The notes under the pieces were generated by a model, which saw only the letters and a list, made by a program, of their open reading frames with translations, did not search any database and was not told the DNA's origin. Both the position numbers and the translations under genes were made by a program. A stretch of DNA of 64,000 nucleotides from contig RBKR01000021.1 of NCBI GenBank assembly GCA_004835665.1, forward strand, positions 248,001 to 312,000. Direction: 5' to 3'. This document shows, one piece after another, positions 51,658-62,581 of the stretch; position 1 is the stretch's first letter; each line of letters begins with the position of its first letter. Origin of the DNA: Phoma sp. XZ068 (taxonomy: Eukaryota > Ascomycota > Dothideomycetes > Pleosporales > Didymellaceae).

Positions 51658-53004
51658 ATGGCACCAGCAGCGAGATACGAGTCCGGCTCCAAGGATGCGT
51701 CCCCCCTGGGTCAACCTCTCAAGTTCGAATTCTCAGGACGAACAGCACCCAACCGCTTCCTCAAGGGCGCCATGACCGAACGCCTTTCCAGCTGGGACCC
51801 CAAGAACCTCGAGGCTCGCGGTGTTCCTTCCAAGAACCTCATCAACTTGTACAAGAGATGGGGCGAGGGCGGCATTGGCCTCATTCTCTCCGGCAACATC
51901 ATGATCGAATACGACCACCTCGAGGCGGCGGGTAACCCCATCATCCCCCGCAAATCCGAGTTCTCTGGCGAGCGCTTCGAAGCATTCAAGGAGATGGCTA
52001 CACAGGCTAAGAGGCAAGGCTCTCTCATCGTCGGCCAGGTCTCCCACCCAGGACGACAAGTCGAGTCGCGCATCCAGAAGAACCCCGTGTCAGCCAGCGA
52101 CGTCCAGCTCGAGGGCAACGTAATGGGCATGACGTTTGAAAAGCCCCACGCCGCCACCGCCTCAGACATCGCCAACATCACCGAGGGCTTCGCCCACGCA
52201 GCACAGTACCTCGAGAAAGCAGGCTACGACGGCATCGAACTCCACGGCGCCCACGGCTACCTTTTAGCCCAATTCCTCTCCCCCACAACCAACCACCGCA
52301 CCGACTCCTACGGCGGCTCGCTCTCCAACCGCGCCCGCCTCATCGTCGAAATCACCACCGCAATCCGCAAGCGAGTGTCATCCAACTTCGTCATCGGCAT
52401 AAAACTCAACAGCGTCGAATTCCAAGCCCACGGCTTCGCCCCCGCGGAAGCAGCCCAACTCTGCACAATCCTCGAATCAAACAGCATCGACTTCGTCGAG
52501 CTCTCAGGCGGAACCTACGAAAAACTCGCTTTCGTGCACACGCGCGACTCCACCAAAGCACGCGAAGGCTTCTTCCTCGAATTCGCAGAGAGTATCGCCC
52601 CCGTCCTATCCAAGACGAAGACGTACATCACCGGTGGGTTTAAATCCGTGGGCGCCATGGTGAGCGCACTCGATGTCGTTGATGGGGTGGGGCTTGCGCG
52701 GCCGCTGGCGCAGGAGCCGCGGCTGTGTGAGGATATTCTCGCGGGTAAGGTGAAAGGGGCGGTTAAGCAGGCGTTGGATGATAATGACTTTGGGATTACG
52801 AATGTTGCGGCGGGCACGCAGATGAGGCAGGTGGGGAAGGACGAGGAGCCGATTGATTTGTCGGTTGGGGAGAATGTGGAGGCGTTTATGAAGGATGTGG
52901 GGGCTTGGGGGGCGAAGATGGCGGGGGATGGGGAGATGAGGGAGTATGGGTATGTGGATCTTGAGATTGCGCAGGCGGTGCCGTATGGGACTGTGTCTGC
53001 GTAG
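51658..53004 (+). CDS. Old Yellow Enzyme family NADH:flavin oxidoreductase
   Basis: A single-exon 448-aa TIM-barrel flavoprotein. Family blocks in order are FSGRTAPNRFLKGAMTERLS near the start, GIGLILSGNIMIEYDHLEAA, VGQVSHPGRQ with the substrate-binding His, AQYLEKAGYDGIELHGAHGY, LLAQFLSPTTNHRTDSYGGS, FVELSGGTYE, TYITGGFKSVGAM and VGLARPLAQEP (phosphate-binding end of the FMN site). OYE enzymes reduce activated C=C bonds of enones and related compounds with NAD(P)H. The natural substrate is unknown. The last ~80 codons switch to G-rich synonymous codons, unlike the C-rich main part of the gene, but the reading frame is continuous. It is convergent with MVP1. Confidence 0.9.
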   Translation: MAPAARYESGSKDASPLGQPLKFEFSGRTAPNRFLKGAMTERLSSWDPKNLEARGVPSKNLINLYKRWGEGGIGLILSGNIMIEYDHLEAAGNPIIPRKSEFSGERFEAFKEMATQAKRQGSLIVGQVSHPGRQVESRIQKNPVSASDVQLEGNVMGMTFEKPHAATASDIANITEGFAHAAQYLEKAGYDGIELHGAHGYLLAQFLSPTTNHRTDSYGGSLSNRARLIVEITTAIRKRVSSNFVIGIKLNSVEFQAHGFAPAEAAQLCTILESNSIDFVELSGGTYEKLAFVHTRDSTKAREGFFLEFAESIAPVLSKTKTYITGGFKSVGAMVSALDVVDGVGLARPLAQEPRLCEDILAGKVKGAVKQALDDNDFGITNVAAGTQMRQVGKDEEPIDLSVGENVEAFMKDVGAWGAKMAGDGEMREYGYVDLEIAQAVPYGTVSA

Positions 53005-53281
53005 GTAGATAGGTAGGAACATGTTGTGAGGTGAAGTGATGTAGACGAAACGTAATGAGATACGAAGTACACACAGTTCATCAAGACACCGTAAACATAA
53101 TGCTCATTCGCGTCAATCCCATCATGTCCAGCAAACCGAGCTAACAATGAGGATATATACACCCGCCCCACACCCCAATGCTCGCATCGAAAAATGTACA
53201 AATTAAGCCTAGTCACGAGACAGACAGACTACCAACCCACCAAGCAGCTCCTTAGTTAAATCGAGTTCTGAGCCGAATGGC

Positions 53282-55576
53282 CTAATCCGCAGTAGGCATG
53301 CTCTCCACCTCCTCGCTCAGCGCCCTCCAGTTATCCGCCTGCAGCTCCGCATACTTGACGCGCTCTTGGCTCCACTCCTGGTGCAGGCGCGAGACGTGGT
53401 ACTGGCTCTTCTGGAAGTAGAGGAGTTCGTCGCGGATACACTCTTTGATGAAAACGCCGCGGGCGTGTTGTTGGACGATGGAGTCCTTGTCCTGCGAAGT
53501 GTGAGTAGAAATTCAAGTACAGCGTTGCGGTCGTGGTTTACCTTTGAAATCGCATCCTCTACCTTCTCTGCCTCGCCCGGCTTGACCAGGTCAGCCGGCT
53601 TGTTCCTGATGTTCAGCAGCTTGGTCTCGTTGTTGGCTATCCGCCGCTCGAGCGCGGGGATGTTGTCCTTGGCGTACTTGTCTCGTCGGTCGAACATGTC
53701 TCGTACGCTGACCAGCGTGTCTCGTTGCCTCTTCAGGTCTTCAAGAACACCCTCTTCCCACCCTCTCGCCTCGTCATCGAGCAGTTGTTTCGACTGATCG
53801 AGATGTCTGGCTGTGGAGTTCAACCCTTCGTTAAGGAGGGGCACATCATTCGTATCAACTGCGTATGTGTCTTGTGAGCTCTCGGCGAGGGAGACGAGGG
53901 CTTGCGAGAAGCGGAGGTATTCGGCTGCTATGCCTTCATTGCGTCGGGTGAGTCGCTCCATCATGGTGCATAGGTTGATATAGGTTTCCGCGCTTCGGCG
54001 CACGCCAGAACGGACGGTCTCGCTGAGTTCCGGGAGAGTTTTGGGTAGGGAGTCTTCGAGATCCGGGGGCAGGGCCTTGCCAGTGAATTCCTCCTGCACG
54101 GACAGGTTTGCCTGTTTCCGCCAGACGGAGAGCTCCTGTGTCGTGTTAGCTTGAGAACTACACTGATATCGCAAATCTTACTGTAGGTACTGTGAGGAAC
54201 ATGACGACAAGTTGCTCTTGCGCAAGGACAGGATGTCGAACAAGGGCGTTTGTGAACCGTGTCAGGCCCTTTCTCCGTTTCTCAAGGAAGCTCGCATCAG
54301 CGGCTATAGGGTTACCATTGACTAAGAACTTTCAACAATTATCGTGGTAGGATCAGGGTGGATACTCACTGCCGACTCTCTTGGGGGGTAACAGAGGCAA
54401 TTGCCTGAAGGGAAAGCGCTTGTGTAGGCAGTCCAACAACCATACAAAGTCACTGTATCTGCGAACGACCTTGTTCGCGCGGCGGTTGCTGCCAACCTCG
54501 TAGTTGCGGTGCTGGAACATGAAGAGACCTTCCTTCTCGGCAATCGCAGTAATGGTAATGATCTCCTCATTGCCAGATCCACCGGGTAGTCGTCCGAGCG
54601 AGCCGCTCAAGCCAGAGGGCGCATTTCCACCGCTGTTGCCACCTGCGGGCGCATCTTGGAACCCGCCCGTATTGAGGTCTGGTGCATTGAACGGCTGGCT
54701 CGATCCTCCGCCGTACCCGCCCCAACCGCCATCACTCGGCAGTGAACTTGGTGGGGCAGCCGCGGCTTGCGGCGCACTGTGGTCGGTGGTGGACTGTGTT
54801 GTGAATTGACTCGTCGTGCGCGCAGTATGATGGGGGGTTGTGCCGTTCGTCTGCGCAGGTACGGCGGTGTAGCTGTTGTGGTTGTGCCCTTTGTGAAGGT
54901 CTGGGCTGCCCCAGGGATCCGCCTCTGGGTCGCCAAAGGACTGCTTGCGGAACGATGGGCGCGACCTGCTTGGACTCGGCGTCTGCTGGCTGGGAAACTG
55001 TTGCGGCATCGGGGGCGTAGGCGGTGGCTGCGCTTGCGGCGCGGGCGCTGGTGGCTCTGGTTTCGCAGCCGAGGGCAGCGTAACAGTGGGCTTGGGGAGG
55101 TTCCTCTTGCGCTCGTCCACGCCGTCCAGCGTGACGTCGTCGCCCTCTTGTGCCAGACCGAGGAGCGCAAAGAGCACATTAAACTCGTTCCTGCCGAGTC
55201 CTGCGACGTCCTGGTCGGGCTGCGCCACTATCTCGAGGATCTTGGACTGTGCGTCTCGCGGTATCCCGCTGCTGGCGAGCAGCTTCTTGGCGCCGTCAAC
55301 GCTGATGCCATTGCCGGTGCGGTCGCCAGCGTCGAGCAGGGCGTCGAAGGCATCGATGTAGTGGTCGGGCACCGCCGACGCAGGAAGCAGCGACTTGACC
55401 AGCGATCCGCGCCCGGCCTTCTTGGGCGTGGGGAAGGCCCACGGCGAATCGTTGTTGTCGAAGCCGTCGTCGAACAGGCCGCTGCCAGACTTCCCCGCGG
55501 GCTTCTGGTCGTCGTCGAAGAGGCCGGACGCCTGCTTCGAGCGCGTCGGCACGTCGTCATCGCCGAACAGGGACAT
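53282..55576 (-). CDS. MVP1: Sorting nexin Mvp1 (SNX8 homologue), four exons
   Basis: Exons 55576-54370, 54321-54182, 54135-53542 and 53491-53282 join in phase to give 716 aa; introns are 48, 46 and 50 bp. The N-terminus (MSLFGDDDVPTRSKQASGLF, with SGLFDD twice) and an EH-like helical domain (about 60-155) precede a Pro/Gln-rich linker. The PX domain starts near 345 (ITITAIAEKEGLFMFQHRNY, VVRRYSDFVWLLDCLHKRFP, PLLPPKRVGINGNP, FLEKRRKGLTRFTNALVRHP). The rest is a BAR domain with long helices ending in QERVKYAELQADNWRALSEE. Mvp1 binds phosphoinositides on endosomes and forms retromer-independent tubules for retrograde sorting. The exon phases restore the conserved PX and BAR borders exactly. 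High confidence. Confidence 0.92.
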
Positions 55577-56231
55577 TATCGTCTACAGGCTATGGGCGCG
55601 CACGCGATGCTTCGTTCAGAAAGCAAGGAAGCTGCACACAAGGACACAGAAGCAGTCTAAAGCGCGACAGACCAGACGAAAGGCGCAAAGGGTGGTGATA
55701 GCACAGGCACTCGAGCTATGTCGACATGCGGCAGCTCCCAGTCCAAGGCCCGTGTCCCGCAGCTAGCTAGCCCAAGCTTGGGCCATGAAGTGGCTGGTAT
55801 CATGTCGTATCGTTGCATTATCGATACCTGGCCAAGCGGCCGATTGCATGTGGCAAGGCTAAGCATGTAATGTGATATCTTGTATTCATCGCTAGACGTC
55901 CTATATTCATCGCTAGGAACGCGGGTTTCCATCTCAGATCTGGTCGTCTGCTACTCCTTCACAACAAAATACTCCTTTCGTGTCTCCCAAACCTAAGTGT
56001 GAAGCCGAGTCTCGTAACATCGGCGGGTATCCAAAGAATATCTAGCCCTTCCCTGTGGGGCTCCCAATAGCCCTCAGCTTTTGAATCCAGATAATGCGCC
56101 TAAACCTATGCGGATGCTGTCGTCTCACCGTGCCACCTGTGCGCCGTTGAAAAACATGGGGTATACAAGTATCGGCGCTGAATGCGTCGAGAATATAAAC
56201 AAAGAAGTGCAAGAAACGTCGTCAGGCCATG
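55577..56231. other. Region between MVP1 and palH
   Basis: About 655 bp with the MVP1 promoter on the left and the palH 3' end on the right. A short direct repeat (tattcatcgctag) occurs at about 55883 and 55902. No gene recognised. Confidence 0.5.
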
Positions 56232-58661
56232 CTACCTGTCGTGGTTGGTAGCTGTGTGCTGCTGAGATGACGTTTCCTGTGGAGGAGCGTTGTCCAGCAG
56301 TGGTGTGGGACTTTGAATCTCCTCCGCCAGACTGGTGGGGGAGACTGGTGGGTGAGCCGTGAGTCCCCCAGTCTGTGGCGTGTACCGTCTGCGAGCAACG
56401 CGGTTCGAGTTGGCAGAGGTGGAAGGCTGTACAACCTCACTCGAGTTGATGGTTTGGCCAGAGTGTGCCGGGGAAGGCATGTCTGGTTGCTCCTCGATCG
56501 TCGTTGGTATCCGTGCAATCTGAATACCAGCATTGGTCGACACCTCGCTCTGCTGTGCATCATGCTGGTACTGCTGCTGACGTTGAAGGAAATCGGGGGA
56601 CCAGGTCTGGCCACGTGGCTGAGCTGGAATGATCGTCACTGGCAAGTTCGTCTCGGACTTCTTGTCAGACTTCTTCCTCGATCTGAACCTTTCTCCTTGT
56701 TGCGCAGCAAATGTGCCAAGGCGATCTGATATTGCCAGCCCATTGTAGTGACGTGGTGGGATGTTCGCGTGGACCTCGTCAACGGCGAGCGGCTCGATGA
56801 CCTGGCCTCTTTGCAGCTCTTGCGGTGGGGCACGTCCCTTTCTTGCGAACGGGTTGGCCATCGCTTGCCAGTTCCATCTGCTGTTACTAGCAGCGGTCCC
56901 TGAATCTGCACCACCCTTCTCGGGATCGTGGATGTTTGCCGGTTCACCAGTACCTTCTTGGGGGTCAGGTGACTGCTGCTCCTTTGCAGCCTCTGGTGTC
57001 AACCGGTCTTCGATTGATGTGGGTTGACGAATTGGTGGAGATTCGTTGATGGGATGATATCGTACTGTGTAGACGGTGGATCCTGCGCTGGTGGTGTCTG
57101 TCCGGCTGACTGGGGAAGCAATGACCGGAACAGCTGGAGGGAAAACTGGGCTCTGTACGCGTACATACGCACTCGAGCTGCGATCACCGCGACGAGACGA
57201 TTCAGATCGACGGTGGACCGGCGCTGGTGCAGGGACATGGATGGTGCGCTTCTTGCGTGCTTCTGCGCGTGGCGATTCGGTAATCTTCCGCCCGAGCCTT
57301 TGGGCAAGCTCACCAACGCGGTTGCTTTGGCCTGAGGCGAATGCACTGAGACTGAACGCGCCAAGTCCACCATCGCCTCCACCCTTCTTCTCGTTCTCTG
57401 ATGAGTTTCGCTTCGAATATGGCCATTTGGATGATTGGGATGATGATGGGGTGTTGTCGAGCATGTCGTCTCCGTCGTAGATCTCCCTTCCGAGAATGCC
57501 GTCTTTTCTTTCTTCTCTTTCTAGCGCCTCGATGCGCTCTACCCATTCCCAAACAATGACACTGGCTGCTGCTGCTCCGACCCAACGGAAGTAGTCTCCC
57601 CAGCCGGCGATGGTGTAGTTGGCGATGTCGGTGATGAAAAATACAACAGGGGTGAGTATGGCGATGATCGATAGCATGGCGACGACGCTCATGTTCCACA
57701 TCATGGAGTGGTAGAAGGCGTATCGTCGCTTGGTGATGGCATAGTAGAGGACCCAGGCTGCGTACAGCATGCTGAGTGACAGTTGGAAGAGGTAGCTGAG
57801 TGCGGGGATGGCGGTGTCAAAGTGTGCCGGGCGGGGGTTGTTGTCGTAGGGGCCGAAGCTGTTGAGGCAGCTGAAGGTGATGTCGAGTAATATGAGGGCG
57901 AATCCAACCCATTTGATGATGACCTTCTCTTTATGACGGGGAAACAGGCGTATCAGCGTCTGCACCTGGGCCAGCCACAGGAAGATGTCGGAGATGATGC
58001 GCGACACCTTGATCTCCATGCCCGAGACGACCTGGTCGCGCAGCTCCATGGCGTCGATGAAGCCCTCGGCGTACTGGCGGCCGGCGATCTTGAACGTGTC
58101 GGCGGTGGCCAGCGTGAGCGAGATGGCGACGGTCAGGGCCGCGACCTTTTGCAGCCACGGACGGCTCCCCACGCCAATGATGCTCCCTCCTCCTGACGCG
58201 CCGCTGATCATGCCGCGCCTGCCCATGAGGCCGGAGCGGCCAGAGGCGTTGCCGACGAAGAAGGTGCGCGGCGTGATGATCAACATGATGACGAGCATCC
58301 AGGCGATGACGGTGGCGGCGCCGGTCGCGTAGGCCTGCGGGGTGATGGAGGCGTGGAAGGGGTCGCGGATGTCGGCGACGCTGAGGACCTGGCCGGTGCC
58401 GTCGCCGTCAGCGCCCTGCGAGGCGGAGGTGCACTGGGGGCGGAAGACGGCATTCGCGGTGAGGGTGATGGTGTTGCCGGGGCTGAGCTCAATGACGCCG
58501 TACTCGGGCAGCTTGTAGGACGGACAGTGCTGCGAACGGGCATCAGTGGTCGCGTCGCGGGCGGCAGTCGTGCTCGCGGTACTCACGTAGGGCCGGCTGG
58601 AGTCGCGCACCTCCAGCACGGGAGTCGCCCCTGTCCACGGCACGCCCAGGGCCTCCAGCAT
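56232..58661 (-). CDS. palH: pH-response sensor PalH/Rim21
   Basis: The frame is open for 809 codons, but a 57-bp in-frame segment (58586-58530) has GTGAGT, a CTGAT branch and CGCAG and is probably an intron. Splicing gives 790 aa and joins RPY directly to HCPSYKLPEYG. The extracellular start has ELSPGNTITLTANAVFRPQC. Seven membrane segments then run from about 100 to 370 (IAWMLVIMLIITPRTFFVGN, FALILLDITFSCLNSFGPYD, YLFQLSLSMLYAAWVLYYAI, MLSIIAILTPVVFFITDI and others). A long disordered Ser/Pro/Arg-rich cytosolic tail follows. This is PalH, the plasma-membrane sensor of ambient alkaline pH that signals via arrestin-like PalF and ESCRT to activate PacC. The tail should carry the PalF-binding region. 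Confidence 0.92.
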   Translation of the reverse strand: MLEALGVPWTGATPVLEVRDSSRPYVSTASTTAARDATTDARSQHCPSYKLPEYGVIELSPGNTITLTANAVFRPQCTSASQGADGDGTGQVLSVADIRDPFHASITPQAYATGAATVIAWMLVIMLIITPRTFFVGNASGRSGLMGRRGMISGASGGGSIIGVGSRPWLQKVAALTVAISLTLATADTFKIAGRQYAEGFIDAMELRDQVVSGMEIKVSRIISDIFLWLAQVQTLIRLFPRHKEKVIIKWVGFALILLDITFSCLNSFGPYDNNPRPAHFDTAIPALSYLFQLSLSMLYAAWVLYYAITKRRYAFYHSMMWNMSVVAMLSIIAILTPVVFFITDIANYTIAGWGDYFRWVGAAAASVIVWEWVERIEALEREERKDGILGREIYDGDDMLDNTPSSSQSSKWPYSKRNSSENEKKGGGDGGLGAFSLSAFASGQSNRVGELAQRLGRKITESPRAEARKKRTIHVPAPAPVHRRSESSRRGDRSSSAYVRVQSPVFPPAVPVIASPVSRTDTTSAGSTVYTVRYHPINESPPIRQPTSIEDRLTPEAAKEQQSPDPQEGTGEPANIHDPEKGGADSGTAASNSRWNWQAMANPFARKGRAPPQELQRGQVIEPLAVDEVHANIPPRHYNGLAISDRLGTFAAQQGERFRSRKKSDKKSETNLPVTIIPAQPRGQTWSPDFLQRQQQYQHDAQQSEVSTNAGIQIARIPTTIEEQPDMPSPAHSGQTINSSEVVQPSTSANSNRVARRRYTPQTGGLTAHPPVSPTSLAEEIQSPTPLLDNAPPQETSSQQHTATNHDR

Positions 58662-61600
58662 GGCGGCGTGTTATACTGGTCCAGCAGCAGCGGGTGCCTG
58701 CGTGTGTGCTCCCATGGGGGTTCAGACGGTCGTATGCGGGTGTGAGTGCTGCGGGTGTGAGTGCGGCGAGGTGCGGTGCGGGTCGAGGGCGAACGTGCGG
58801 CTGCGAGGGTGCGATGGGTGGATAAGCGGCGGCGTCGACGACGGCGAGGGACCAAGGCGACTGGGCAAGACAAGCATTGGTCGCTCTGGAACGGCAGGTG
58901 CCACCCTCGGCCCTTCTTGCGTCGAAACCACGGGGCGTCCGACCCACCCACTTCCAGACTCCAAGCACTGCAGATGTCGCAGCAAAGTTTGTGCCCGCCG
59001 GCAGCGGCTGCTGGGCTGCGCGTCGCTCCGCCGTGTCGCAGGCTCGTCTGCGTGCGACGTGCTTTCTGCTGTTTCTGCAGCAGCGGCATCGACGGCTGCG
59101 CGCACTGCGGCGCACTTTGATCTGCCGGGGCTCGCTGCTGTTCGCTGGAGATACTCCGGGAGAACTCGGGCCGCCCAATTAGATTCCCCATTCGCGCACT
59201 TGTAACAGCACCGCTGACACGATGGCTTCATGTCAGGGCAAGTGATGCGCAGTGACCTGTTCAGTCCAGCCGCCTGCGTTGTTTAGCCTACTGAACTGTC
59301 GAGCAGCGCTACCAGAGTCTATCGAAACAAAAATACACCGTGCCTCTTGGGCGCCCAGCAGCCCTCACGTCAAGCATATGGATGACAGTGACATTGCGTG
59401 CGTGCCTGTCCTGCTGGACCCTATTTCCACTCTTGTTGCTCCGGGGCAGCTGGGCGTCTGGAGAAGGGCCTGCACGGTGACCGCGCCCAGGCTGCGTGGC
59501 CGAACGAAGCTCATCCAGCCCAACACAATGAGCTTATTATCTCGCCAGCCTAGCCACGACGCACAAGCGCGACCGACTCCGTAATAGCAACCGAAAATAG
59601 ACTACGGAGACGCAGCTGAGCAGATTCAATAACGCGCTCTCGATATTTCTCCAGCTATACAAGCAAACACCCCTTCCGTCTTCGCCCACATGTTCTCCAA
59701 GTCTTCTCCAGTTGGGGACGGTTAGAGCGGCATCCTGCTTGTTCATCCCGGGTACGCCTCCGCCCGATGTTTGGCCTTGCCAGAACCCCCACGTGCACGA
59801 TGCTCGCCCGCAACCCTTGAAGCAGCACGAAACAATGCTCGCGGACCGCTTCCGACCTTCCGACCCAGCTCCCAATTTGCATCCCAATTACCATGTTCAG
59901 ACCTTTGCTGTTAGCGTAGTCCTGTTGAAGTTTGGTCGCGAAAACCGGATTCAGCTCGCTGCTATTTACGAGTCTAGTCGCAGCTCTTGTCGTGGAGAAG
60001 CTCCACGCTCGCTCCCAGATCGCTGGTAACGACAGACAAGCTCCATTGCCAACCTCAAGATGGTGATCGACTGCTCTTGGTATTCCAGATCTGCGCTGGT
60101 AGCCAACCATGTCATGAAGGCAAAGTCACAGCTGCAGCCCTGTGGACTCAGCTGGAACCCCTTGCGTTCTGCACTATTGTACTTTGGCGCCGAACTGACC
60201 ACGGTACCAAAGTACCACCTTACAGCAGCGAGGCTGTCTACCGCAGACCTTGCGATCCTCACGCGCTGACCAGCAACAAATATGCCTCTACCTCACCCGC
60301 TCCGCATACTCCAAACATGTACTTTCACGATTAACATCCTCAATAATGTCAGCGACAACTTGCTAATGACCTCGCACCCGTAGATACATCACAGTGACGA
60401 CACCAACACCGTATTGTACGCGCTCAATAGACTTCACGAGCCAAGCTGGCGTAGCGCTTCAGCTAAAGCCCCGGTATTCCTCGGCATCTTGATCTAGACC
60501 CCACGAAGACGGGGGCGATTATCGTCAAGCTCGTGAGCAGGTTGTGACATCAGCTGGTTGCTCTAAATGTATGTGGACTTCTGGAGACGAGCGTAACGCG
60601 AGAGGGGCTGCAAAGGTATCGTGGGTGAGTGCGTGATGTGTTTGAGTGAGACTGCTTAGAGAGCTAGGCTTTGCTGGTGTGTCGTGGGAACGTGGAGGAT
60701 CTCGGTGGTGAATAGATGGCGTGGTAGACCTTTTGCTATAGCTGAAGGGGGTGCGTTGGGATAACCTAGGGCCGTACGGGGTCTACAGTCATTGAATATA
60801 TTCATAGGCAACGCACATTCGGTGTATATAAACATGAACATGTATTTGGTGAATATACACCGATTGGACGGTAGTTGTTGTCTACACCTCAAAGCTATCA
60901 TGTACATCGCAACGTCATGCACAGCGCAACTTCTCCGTACTTTAGATGCACCTCGAGGTCTGATAGTTGCTTGTCTGTACGTTGTACTCCACATAGATCC
61001 ACTACCTTTAGTCTGTTTGGCGCCCTGTGTGATGTCAGCCTTACCGTCTAAGTCTGTAGTAGACAGCTCACTCGTCCATCACAGAAGTGCAATACATCGA
61101 GATAACTCCCGAGTAGCTCAAAGGTAGCCTGTCGACGCAAACAGCGGTGTAGGGTTTATCGGGAGTATGTCGTTGAACTGACCGAGAAGAAATTGTCCGT
61201 GGTGTATATCGCCGTAGCGTGGATATAAATATGATGTCGTGTTCGTATATTATATCAAATCTGAATATAATCACTACCGCGATTTTTTAAAGCCGTTGTC
61301 AAAGCCATTGGCGCTATCGATGGTTCTCGCGTGTACAATTTGCTACGGAGTTCTTATCGTCACTACGTGGCTTCGTGGTCGAGGACATCAATGCCAGAGT
61401 GAAGATGCGGCGCTGTTCGGCCTGTACTTCGATATGCACAATGCAATCCACGAGTCAAGGAGATGTTTGCAAAATAGGGAACAAACCTCTTGCTTCTGCA
61501 GTCCCAGCAGCGTAAACACTGAATTGTCATCGTACTTCCACCTTCAACACGACACGTCCGGAACAGTAACAAGCAACATAGCTCCACCCACGTGCGACGA

Positions 61601-62581
61601 CTAATTGGCCCAAAATCCCACAAGCATCGCATGAATGAGCAAACGGTTCATCGTGAACCCCAGACACTGGTGACTGTAGCTCAGCATTGGGTGTTTCAAA
61701 ACATAAACGAATGGGCGCGCCGAGAGTTTGAGGCGTGCTCGGCATGCCCTTGCGAAAGTCGTTACGCAGTGATGCTAGTGCTTGTGGTCGGTGGGGGCAT
61801 TGTTTACTTTGTGAGAAGTTCAGTATATCGTTCTGCGTAGATGGCTATTACTTCTGCCTTAGGATTGCGTTCTCCGTCGGTTTCCCGCGCGTGTCAGAGA
61901 AGGTGCACAGGGCCAATGGGTTGTCGCGAAGGTCACTTTTCAAGAAAGAAGAGGTAGCTTTGCAGCTGGCCAAAGAGCTCCGGTTCAGAGCTTGGCCATG
62001 CTCAAGCGGATCTGGGCAGCATGTGAAGGTTTCCTGGCATGGTCTCATCAAGCCTTGATCGTTACGAGGCTGACACAGCTGCCAAGATGTGGTGATCAGT
62101 CGACAGGCGACTTGCGGCAGGTCAAACAAGTCTTCTTCCAATCTGCAGAACATTTCGCGTGTTGAAATGGAGTGGAAGGCATGTTGTATAGGCTGGAACC
62201 AGCTGCATGACGGTGTGGTGAGAGAAGAGTGTTCACATTGGTCGCTTGAAAGAAAGAACATGTGCCACTACCAATCTGCACGCACAGCTTATGCCTGGAA
62301 GACACAGTGGTATGAAAATTGTGTGAGGCTCTTTGAGCAAATGTCAAGTGAAGTCTGTGAAGTGCACGAGCGATGCAATGACGCGCTTGTTGATGTTGCC
62401 TTGTGCCGGCTACGTGAGGGAGCTAGGACCAAACCTTAATGGTTCGCGGAGCAGGCACGCGTCGCTCACCAACATCCCCGCCGCAGCATCATCACAGCTG
62501 CCATTGAGCTCGACGCGCCCGCTTTCCTGTCCACTTTACCACCTTTCTACCTTGCCAACTCACACATAGCGCGCAACCAAT
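58662..62581. other. Long gene-poor region upstream of palH and SCC3
   Basis: About 3.9 kb with no supported gene. The left ~550 bp is GC-rich and gives long but meaningless ORFs in several frames; it should hold the palH promoter. The middle (60780-61270) is AT-rich and contains perfect palindromes (see inverted repeats). The right end before 62582 holds the SCC3 promoter. Several ORFs of 80-120 codons (for example 61239-61604 and 62089-62439) lack recognisable motifs. Confidence 0.5.
60793..60862. repeat. Palindrome and inverted repeat in AT-rich tract
   Basis: A perfect 12-bp palindrome tgaatatattca lies at 60793-60804. Just beyond, cggtgtatat at 60820-60829 is exactly complementary to atatacaccg at 60853-60862, a 10-bp stem with a 23-nt loop whose centre is itself partly symmetric (acatgaacatgt). 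Confidence 0.8.

Noticed and set aside
58660..59231. Several 100-210 codon ORFs on both strands upstream of palH
   Set aside because: GC-rich DNA leaves all frames open; translations are Arg/Ala/Cys-rich with no motif, and the ORFs overlap one another in several frames.
61105..61166. tRNA-like element: actcccga and tcgggagt form a perfect 8-bp stem, with an A-box-like TAGCTCAAAGGTAG inside
   Set aside because: Only 62 nt long, the D-stem does not pair, position 8 is not U and no T-arm (GTTCRAN) is present. At most a relic, more likely chance.
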